Below, in pieces: positions 9,904 to 21,900 of a DNA stretch of 64,000 bases. Source of the stretch: Archivesica marissinica (taxonomy: Eukaryota; Mollusca; Bivalvia; Venerida; Vesicomyidae). The position numbers and the translations under genes were made by a program. The notes under the pieces were generated by a model, which was not told where the DNA came from, searched no databases, and saw nothing but the letters and a program-made list of their open reading frames with translations. The DNA is taken from assembly GCA_014843695.1 (NCBI GenBank), contig CM026387.1, forward strand, positions 63,853,842 through 63,917,841, read 5' to 3'. Positions within the stretch are counted from its first letter, which is position 1. Each line of letters begins with the position of its first letter.

Positions 9904-12900
9904 ATGTCAAGCTGTAGGTAATTGTAACTTGTAAGATGCACATAGTCACACCATAGACGGTTATGATAAGTTTAGAAATATGATATATTCAGAGATCAAT
10001 GCATCATATGGGTAGAAACCAGCGACAGATACTCAATTCTCCAACATCCGCTAGCAGTTGACAACTATCGATATCCTGGGCACAGGCACAAGACAGTTTA
10101 GACACTTTTTTTGCCTTATGGTCATATATTTAGTAAACATTACTTACTATATGACCATAGGGCAAAACAAAAATAATGTGTGTCTTGTGCCTGTGATCCT
10201 GGGTATACAGATTACTGGTGACATAAGCAATACACATGGACTATTTCTCCCAGGGAGAAGTGAGGAAGCTAAGGGAGACTATTTCTCCCAGGGAGAAGTG
10301 AGGAAGCTAAGGGAGACTATTTCTCCTAAATTACCCTTTAGTTCCAGCCCTGATTTACCACTTCACTGTGTTACGCTACCTTCACTGGTTTTGTATTGGA
10401 GCAAAACAGAAGGTCTGATTGGCACAGTGATGAAAGTCTGAAAGGGATTCGAATAACTTACTGTGTAACTTTCCCCCCAATCCTAACAATGTTGTTGCAA
10501 CTATTCCTGTGTTATGAACTATTCTTGAATCAAATATTGTTTAAACTAAAGGCTGAAAGCCCAGCATTTTAGTCCACTATCGTGCTACTTTCTGGCATTG
10601 GGTTACAATAATTACTTTTGTATTGCAATTTACATTTCAGTGTGGTCACTGTAACAAATGAGGCCGAAGAAGGGAGTTTCTTCACAGAAGCGAGCTTGCC
10701 TGATGCTAGTGGATTGCCATGCATCAAGGTATTAAAGCCCTATGATGCACTAAGTGAAAACAAAATGGCTTGTGTTACAGGTTTGGCATTATTTAGCATC
10801 AATGGTATCAACAATTTTCCTCAAGGTGCACAGTTTGTACTAAAAAAATTTATTTATATTATAACGATTGTGAAGCAAGTTTTAACAACTTATATTAATC
10901 ACTCTCGTTGGCATGGATGATAGCGTAAATATGGCCATTCGTGTGGGAGGAAACCGGAGTACCCGGAGAAAACCCACCTATCCGATCTAACGACCACTAT
11001 GCCATCTCACATTCTTCCTGATCCGAGGATCAAACCCAGGTTGCATTGGTGAGAAGCGAGAGCGCTAACCACTGCGCTAATCGGACAGCCTACTTAGCAG
11101 ACCATGTAATTTGATATTCTATAAATAACAGCCACATAGCATAGCTATAAGACTTAAATTATACATGTGTATCTTTAAATATCAGTTAAATTACCTGTAT
11201 TTCAGGATAATTGCCTATCAGATGGCAATATAACGGAATCGGATAAATGGACAATAAATAGAGATGTTTCAGCAACGAACCAAAGGGAATCTTGGCCATA
11301 CATCTCAAATACTCCAGGACATACTCCAAGGAAACAGTCAAAAATAGACCCAACATGTATAGAAATCAAACCAATGCACGAAATCTCTACCTCCAGCCAC
11401 ATGCTGCAGTCAAGTACAGGAAACTACTCTGGACAACCACTGGACCTTGAACGCTTTCAATTTATATCACAATGCCCCGATTCCGGGTTTCAAAGTGAAA
11501 GATATGCAAGCAGTAGAAATGTAAGTATGGGCAAGGATGATCAGACTTCCGGTGCTTCGTGTGTTATGTCTCAACATGCAGCCACCAGACTTCCATCAAC
11601 AACAGACTGGCAAGCAAGTTCGAGCACTTGTTCAGTGTCAGGGGATAATTACAACAACACATGCGCATGTGTGTATTCCAATGCAAATTCAATTGACTTT
11701 CCCACATACCTAAATAGTCAGGGCAGCGGTACACTGTATAGTGAAAGCCAGCTGCCAGTAAGTCTGCTGGGAAATGATTCAATTCCAGAGATGAAAAATA
11801 CACCATATCAAATACAAGGCTATCCACAAGGAACCCAACTAGACCCATCATATGACCCAGGATATGGAAGTCATAGTACAGGAAGTAGTAACCAGGGTGC
11901 AGATAGTCAGAGAGATGGATCGGTCATGGAACAAGGGTCACAGATAGACCATGTTATTGAAAAGGGATCTGCAGGTGACAATTACCTCCATGGAGAAAAC
12001 GAGTTGGAAGACCTACTTTATCATTTCCGTAAGCATGCATTACATTGTACGTCTTTACTTGTTAACGTCGTACAACACCTTTATCGCTTCCCACATATGT
12101 AGCTGCATTTCCATACTGTTATCTATTCACATAGGTATTGATTATTGAGAATATAGTACAGTGTGCCTGTTGCTTATCAGCAGTATGGAGATAAAATGAG
12201 TAATATACGTCTTCTGCTGAGGAGTTAACCCTTTCAACACTACAGATCTCTAAATAGGCTTACAAAAACTGTAGATCCAGATGAGCCGGCTCATAGCGAG
12301 TCGTTTCTTCAGAATCTGCACTTTACCAGTAATATTACTATTTGTAGACAAAACTACCCAGTTTGATAAATGAACTGGACCAAATGTAATTTTCTTATTA
12401 ATTTATTGGTCTAGAAATATCATTTACCAGTCCATGTCAGTTACTTGGTGTTGAATGGATTACGGGTTAGATTTCATGGTTCATTACCTGTAACACAAAG
12501 AATCATAACAGTTTCTATATAATATTAATATTCAGGTATGGTACTATTAAATACAATGCTCTTTCATTTTCTGTGTGTTTGAGTTGATGTCAATGATCTT
12601 AACCACTCGGTCATGGAGGTTCCATCACAACGCTTGAAAGAATATATGTGTGGTCTTTACGTTTATTTATCGTCGCTACAGGTTGCCCACATGAGCGACG
12701 CCTCCTGAAGAGATTAGTCACTTTAGAGTTTGGAGGATAGTGCAATGATACAGACAGAGACCCATTCCAGAGTCTCCTCTGGTTCTTTTACGTGCACGGT
12801 GTAAAGCACCGACACGAGACCTTGGTTTAAAGTCCCATATAAAAGACTGTTAAAATTTTATTATGGTCAGACGGGGGATCGAACCTGCGATCCCTGGATA

Positions 12901-15900
12901 ACCAGTCCAGCATGTTACCACTGGACTACAGATTCATCTGTATCTTTCATTTTCGGCCACCAGAGAGGATTTTATACTTGCCCTTTGTACGAGCTTTGAC
13001 AAAATGTTAATCCATTGATAACAAAACTAGGTCACCAAGAAACATCACGAAACTTGGTAGGTTTTAGATTTTTAAGGCGATTTCATACGTCATTTTGTCA
13101 GGAAACAAATTGTAGTTGATATGGCAACGGAAATGGTAAACAATCACAGAATTGTGTGCATCCTTTAACGTGGCATTTGCACATGTATACTAATGAGTAC
13201 TTATGTTGCTATGGGAACAATAGATATATTGTCTAGTGGTCTAGGGTTAGCTGCTATGTGGCTAGGAGAACAATATATATATTGTCTAGTGGTCTAGGGT
13301 TAGCTGCTATGTGGCTAGGAGAACAATATATATATTGTCTAGTGGTCTGGGGTTAGCTGCTATGTGAACAATATATATATTGTCTAGTGGTATAGGGTTA
13401 GCTGCTATGTGGCTAGGAGAACAATAGATATATTGTCTAGTGGTCTAGGGTTTGCTGCTATGTGAACAATATATATATTGTCTAGTGGTATAGAGTTAGC
13501 TGCTATGTGGCTAGGAGAACAATATATATATTGTTTAGTGGTCTAGGGTTAGCTGCTATGTGGCTAGGAGAACAATATATATATTGTCTAGTGGTCTGGG
13601 GTTAGCTGCTATGTGAACAATATATATATTGTCTAGTGGTCTATGGTTAGCTATTATGTGGATAGGAGTACAATATATATATTGTCTAGTGGTCTAGGGT
13701 TAGCTGCTATGTGGCTAGGAGAACATTAGATACATTGTATAGTGGTCTATGGTTAGCTGTTATGTGGCTAGGAGAACAATATATACATTGTATAGTGGTC
13801 TAGGGTTAGCTGTTATGTGGCTAGGAGAACAATATATATATATTGTCTAGTAGTCTAGAGTTAGCTGCTATGTGGTTAGGATAACAATAGATCTATTGTC
13901 TAGGGTTAGCTACTATGTGGCTAGGAGAACAATAGATCTATTGTCTAGTGGTCTAGGGTTAGCTGCTATGTGGCTATAAATTCTAACAGAAGAAATGAGA
14001 GAACAATTGGATAGTCTCTTGAGTACCCATTCGTGAGGATGTCTGATCCAGTGGTAGAGCGTCCGATTTGAAGGGTCCCGGGTTTGATGCTACATATGTA
14101 GTATCCTTGAGCAAGGAATCTCACACACATTGCTTAGCACTGGTTAACCGCTTAGGTCGGCTAAGTCTGCCCGGGAAGCAACATGCCTAGGTCCCAGCAA
14201 AGGGTACATTACATGACATTATTGTTTCTTTTCAGAGAATTTCTTCCAGAATCGTTTTGAGAGTGAGTTTCGTAACTATCAGACAGTTGTAACTGGCATA
14301 ATTCGGGAGCAGCAGACCCACGTGAGACAGATCGTGAATACTGCAGTCAGAGATAACACAGCCTCACAGGTAGTGGACGTGAGACAGATCGTTAATACTG
14401 CAGCCAGAGAAAACACAGCATCACAGGTTGTGGCATTGTAACTTCATTATCACACGTTTGATCCCAACCTGCTCTTTTTTACCCCCCCCCCCCTCAATAA
14501 TTTCAGGGGGCATAAATTCTAAGATGTGTCAGATACAAAATAAATACTTTGAAAACTGAAGTAGTGTCACCATTCATCTGTTATTATTAACCCTTTCAAC
14601 ACCACAGACCTCTAAATAGGCTTACAAAAAGTGTAGATCCAGATGAGCCGGCTCATCAGGATCTGCACTTTTTGCCAGTGATATGACTATTTTTGGACAT
14701 AATTACCCATTTTGATAAATGAACTTGTCCAAATGTGATTTTCTGATTCATTTATTGGTTTATGAATATCATGGACCAGTCCATGTGAGTTACTTGGTGT
14801 TGAATGGGTTAAATTGACTAGTGGCTGAAATACAATGGGTTTAAAAGATTGAGCCCTGCCAGTACGGTAGTCGTGTCCACGAGTCAATACATTTAAATGC
14901 ACGTTTTCCACTTCTCGCTCCCTCGTGGTGATGGATTCCATATGGTCTCGAGGGCGAATAGCACGAGTTTGAAGGACTTGTTTCTCAAGTTTGCTAAAAG
15001 AAATTGGTATGATCTACGGTAAGTGTTTGTTGAGATTTATAAATTCGACTTGTTCTTTGTGTTCCAGAGTAGTTACACAGATGAACTTCAATCCGAAGAT
15101 ACAGATAAAACATGGAGTATGTCACAATCTGATAATCAAACAGGTAACAACAATTGGTTTGGTTTTTGTGGGGCTTAACGATGCACCAATGATTCTCCCA
15201 GCTATTATTGAAGGAGGAACCCAGTATGCCCCTCAGAACAGTATTGCAGGCCCGGACAGACAGCAGGAGGAACCCAGTATGCCCCTCTGAACAGTATTGC
15301 AGGCCCGGACAGACAGCAGGAGGAACCCAGTATGCCCCTCTGAACAGTATTGCAGGCCCGGACAGACAGCAGAAGGAACCCAGTATGCCCCTCTGAACAG
15401 TATTGCAGGCCCGGACAGACAGCAGGAGGAACCCAGTATGCCCCTCTGAACAGTATTGCAGGCCCNNNNNNNNNNNNNNNNNNNNNNNNNNNNNNNNNNN
15501 NNNNNNNNNNNNNNNNNNNNNNNNNNNNNNNNNNNNNNNNNNNNNNNNNNNNNNNNNNNNNNNNNNNNNNNNNNNNNNNNNNNNNNNNNNNNNNNNNNNN
15601 NNNNNNNNNNNNNNNNNNNNNNNNNNNNNNNNNNNNNNNNNNNNNNNNNNNNNNNNNNNNNNNNNNNNNNNNNNNNNNNNNNNNNNNNNNNNNNNNNNNN
15701 NNNNNNNNNNNNNNNNNNNNNNNNNNNNNNNNNNNNNNNNNNNNNNNNNNNNNNNNNNNNNNNNNNNNNNNNNNNNNNNNNNNNNNNNNNNNNNNNNNNN
15801 NNNNNNNNNNNNNNNNNNNNNNNNNNNNNNNNNNNNNNNNNNNNNNNNNNNNNNNNNNNNNNNNNNNNNNNNNNNNNNNNNNNNNNNNNNNNNNNNNNNN

Positions 15901-18900
15901 NNNNNNNNNNNNNNNNNNNNNNNNNNNNNNNNNNNNNNNNNNNNNNNNNNNNNNNNNNNNNNNNNNNNNNNNNNNNNNNNNNNNNNNNNNNNNNNNNNNN
16001 NNNNNNNNNNNNNNNNNNNNNNNNNNNNNNNNNNNNNNNNNNNNNNNNNNNNNNNNNNNNNNNNNNNNNNNNNNNNNNNNNNNNNNNNNNNNNNNNNNNN
16101 NNNNNNNNNNNNNNNNNNNNNNNNNNNNNNNNNNNNNNNNNNNNNNNNNNNNNNNNNNNNNNNNNNNNNNNNNNNNNNNNNNNNNNNNNNNNNNNNNNNN
16201 NNNNNNNNNNNNNNNNNNNNNNNNNNNNNNNNNNNNNNNNNNNNNNNNNNNNNNNNNNNNNNNNNNNNNNNNNNNNNNNNNNNNNNNNNNNNNNNNNNNN
16301 NNNNNNNNNNNNNNNNNNNNNNNNNNNNNNNNNNNNNNNNNNNNNNNNNNNNNNNNNNNNNNNNNNNNNNNNNNNNNNNNNNNNNNNNNNNNNNNNNNNN
16401 NNNNNNNNNNNNNNNNNNNNNNNNNNNNNNNNNNNNNNNNNNNNNNNNNNNNNNNNNNNNNNNNNCTGATATTATACTACAATATTACACTACAATATTA
16501 CACTACAATAATACACTACAATATTACACTGATATTATACTACAATATTACACTGATATTACACTACAATATTACACTGATATTATACTACAATATTACA
16601 CTGATATTATACTACAATATTATACTACAATATTACACTACAATATTACACTGATATTACACTATATTTATATTACACTACAATATTACACTGATATTAC
16701 ACTACAATATTATACTACAATATTACACTGTTTACATTATATTACACTACAATATTACACTGATATTACACTACAATATTACACTACAATATTACACTAC
16801 AATATTACACTGTTTTATATTATACTACAATATTACACTATGATATTACACTACAATATTACATTGAGATATTACACTACAATATTACACTGATATTATA
16901 CTACAATATTACACTGATATTACACTACAATATTACACTACAATATACACTATTTTTTTGTTTTCTACAATATTACACTATGATATTACACTACAATATT
17001 ACATTGAATATTATACTACAATATTACACTGATATTATACTACAATATTACACTGATATTACACTACAATATTACACTACAATATTACACTAATATTACA
17101 CTACAATATTACACTGATATTATACTACAATATTACACTACAATATTACACTACAATATTACACTACAATATTACACTGATATTACACTACAATATTACA
17201 CTATGATATTACACTACAATATTACACTGATATTATCTACAATATTACACTACGATATTACACTACAATATTACACTGATATTATACTATGATATTACAC
17301 TACAATATTACACTACAATATTACACTGATATTATACTACAATATTACACTACGATATTACACTACAATATTATACTACAATATTACACTAGATATTAAC
17401 TACAATATTACATTGATATTACACTACAATATTACACTGATATTATACTACAATATTACACTACAATATTACACTACAATATTACACTACAATATTACAC
17501 TACAATATTACACTGATATTACACTACAATATTACACTACAATATTACACTGATATTATACTACAATAATATTATACTACATATTACACTGATATTATAC
17601 TACAATATTACACTGATATTATACTATGATATTACACTACAATATTATACTAATATTACACTACAATATTACACTGATATTACACTACAATATTACACTA
17701 CAATATTACACTACAATATTACACTGATATTACGCTACAATATTACACTACAATATTACACTACAATATTACACTACAATATTACACTGATATTATACTA
17801 CAATATTACACTACAATATTACACTGATATTATACTACAATATTACACTACAATATTACACTACAATATTATACTGATATTATACTACAATATTACACTA
17901 CGATATTACACTACAATATTACACTACAATATTACACTACAATATTACACTGATATTACACTACAATATTACACTACAATATTACACTGATATACATATA
18001 ATATTACACTACAATATTACACTACAATATTACACTGATATTACACTACAATATTATACTACAATATTACACTGATATTACACTATAATATTCACTACAA
18101 TATTACACTACAATATTACACTACAATATTACACTGATATTACACTACAATATATACTACAATATTACACTACAATATTACACTACAATATTATACTACA
18201 ATATTACACTACAATATACACTGATATTACACTACAATATTACACTGAGATATTACACTACAATATTACACTGATATTATACTACATATTATACTACAAT
18301 TTACACTATATTACACTACAATATTACACTACAATATTACACTGATATTACACTACAATATTACACTACAATATTACACTACATATTACACTGATATTAC
18401 ACTACAATATTACATTGAGATATTACACTACAATATTACACTGATATTATACTACAATATTATACTACAATATTACACTACAATATTACACTACAATATT
18501 ACACTACAATATTACACTACAATATTACACTGATATTACACTACAATATTACACTACAATATTACACTACAATATTACACTACAATATTACACTACAATA
18601 TTACACTACAATATTACACTATGATATTACACTACAATATTACATTGAGATATTACACTACAATATTACACTGATATTATACTACAATATTATACTACAA
18701 TATTACACTACAATATTACACTACAATATTACACTACAATATTACACTACAATATTACACTGATATTACACTACAATATTACACTACAATATTACACTAC
18801 AATATTACACTACAATATTACACTACAATATTACACTACAATATTACACTATGATATTACACTACAATATTACACTGATATTACACTACAATATTACACT

Positions 18901-21900
18901 ACGATATTACACTACAATATTACACTACAATATTACACTATGATATTACACTACAATATTACACTACAATATTACACTGATATAATACTACAATATTACA
19001 CTACAATATTACACTACAATATTATACTACAATATTACACTATGATATTACACTACAATATTACATTGAGATATTACACTACAATATTACACTGATATTA
19101 TACTACAATATTACACTACAATATTACACTGATATTATACTACAATATTACACTACAATATTACACTACAATATTACACTGATATTACACTACAATATTA
19201 CACTACAATATTACACTACAATATTACACTGATATTATACTACAATATTACACTATGATATTACACTACAATATTACACTACCATATTACACTGATATTA
19301 TACTACAATATTACACTACAATATTACACTATGATATTACACTACAATATTATACTACAATATTACACTACAATATTACACTGATATTACACTACAATAT
19401 TACACTACAATATTACACTGATATTATACTACAATATTACACTACAATATTACACTACAATATTACACTGATATTATACTACAATATTACACTACAATAT
19501 TACACTGATATTACGCTACAATATTACACTACAATATTACACTACAATATTACACTACAATATTACACTGATATTATACTACAATATTACACTACAATAT
19601 TACACTGATATTATACTACAATATTACACTACAATATTACACTACATATTATACTACAATATACACTACAATATTACACTACAATATTACACTACAATAT
19701 TACACTACAATATTACACTACAATATTACACTGATATTACACTACAATATTACACTACAATATTACACTGATATTACACTATAATATTACACTACAATAT
19801 ACACTACAATATTACACTGATATTACTACAATATTATACTACAATATTACACTGATATTACCTAAATATACACTACAATATTACACTACAATATTACACT
19901 ACAATATTACACTGATATTACACTACAATATTATACTACAATATTACACTACAATATTACACTACATATTACTACAATATTACACTACAATATTACACTA
20001 TGATATTACACTACAATATTACATTGAGATTACACTACAATATTACACTGATATATACTACAATATTATACTACAATATTACACTACAATATTACACTAC
20101 AATATTACACTACAATATTACACTGATATTACACTACAATATTACACTACAATATTACACTACAATATTACACTGATATTATACTACAATATTACACTAT
20201 AATATTACACTACAATATTACACTACAATATTACACTATGATATTACACTATGATATTACACTACAATATTACACTGATATTACACTACAATATTACACT
20301 ACGATATTACACTACAATATTACACTACAATATTACACTACAATATTACACTATGATATTACACTACAATATTACACTACAATATTACACTGATATAATA
20401 CTACAATATTACACTACAATATTACACTACAATATTATACTACAATATTACACTATGATATTACACTACAATATTACATTGAGATATTACACTACAATAT
20501 TACACTGATATTATACTACAATATTACACTACAATATTACACTGATATTATACTACAATATTACACTACAATATTACACTACAATATTACACTACAATAT
20601 TACACTGATATTACACTACAATATTACACTACAATATTACACTGATATTATACTACAATATTATACTCCAATATTACACTACAATATTACACTACAATAT
20701 TACACTGATATTATACTACAATATTACACTACAATATTACACTATGATATTACACTACAATATTACACTACAATATTACACTGATATTACACTACAATAT
20801 TACACTACAATATTATACTGATATTATACTACAATATTACACTACAATATTACACTACAATATTACACTGATATTATACTACAATATTACACTACAATAT
20901 TACACTGATATTACACTACAATATTACACTACAATATTACACTACAATATTACACTGATATTATACTACAATATTATACTACAATATTACACTACAATAT
21001 TACGTACAATATTACACTACAATATTATACTACAATATTATACTACAATATTACACTACAATATTACACTACAATATTACACTACAATATTACACTACAA
21101 TATTACACTACAATATTATACTATAATATTACACTACAATATTACACTACAATATTACACTATGATATTACACTGATATTACACTACAATATTACACTGA
21201 TATTATACTACAATATTACACTACAATATTACACTACAATATTACACTACAATATTATTTTTACTACAATATTACACTACAATATTACATTGAGATATTA
21301 CACTACAATATTACACTATGATATTACACTACAATATTACATTGAGATATTACACTACAATATTACACTACAATATTACATTGAGATATTACACTACGAT
21401 ATTACATTGAGATATTACACTACAATATTACATTGAGATATTACACTACAATATTACACTACAATATTACATAGAGATATTACACTACAATATTACATTG
21501 AGATATTACACTACGATATTACATTGAGATATTACACTACAATATTACATTGAGATATTACACTACAATATTACATAGAGATATTACACTACGATATTAC
21601 ATTGAGATATTACACTACAATATTACATTGAGATATTACACTACGATATTACATTGAGATATTACACTACAATATTACATTGAGATATTACACTACGATA
21701 TTACATTGAGATATTACACTACGATATTACATTGAGATATTACACTACAATATTACATTGAGATATTACACTACAATATTACATTGAGATATTACACTAC
21801 GATATTACATTGAGATATTACACTACAATATTACATTGAGATATTACATTGAGATATTTCACTACATCGACTTGTCTGATGCTTGCTGTACTATATTTTG

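Noticed and set aside
11951..12148. Second open frame overlapping exon 3 of the unknown gene
   Set aside because: Shadow of the 823-nt exon; it lacks its own splice sites and homology.
19255..20508. Open frames with ITLQYYT repeats
   Set aside because: Product of the AT-rich satellite; same motif hundreds of times without structure.
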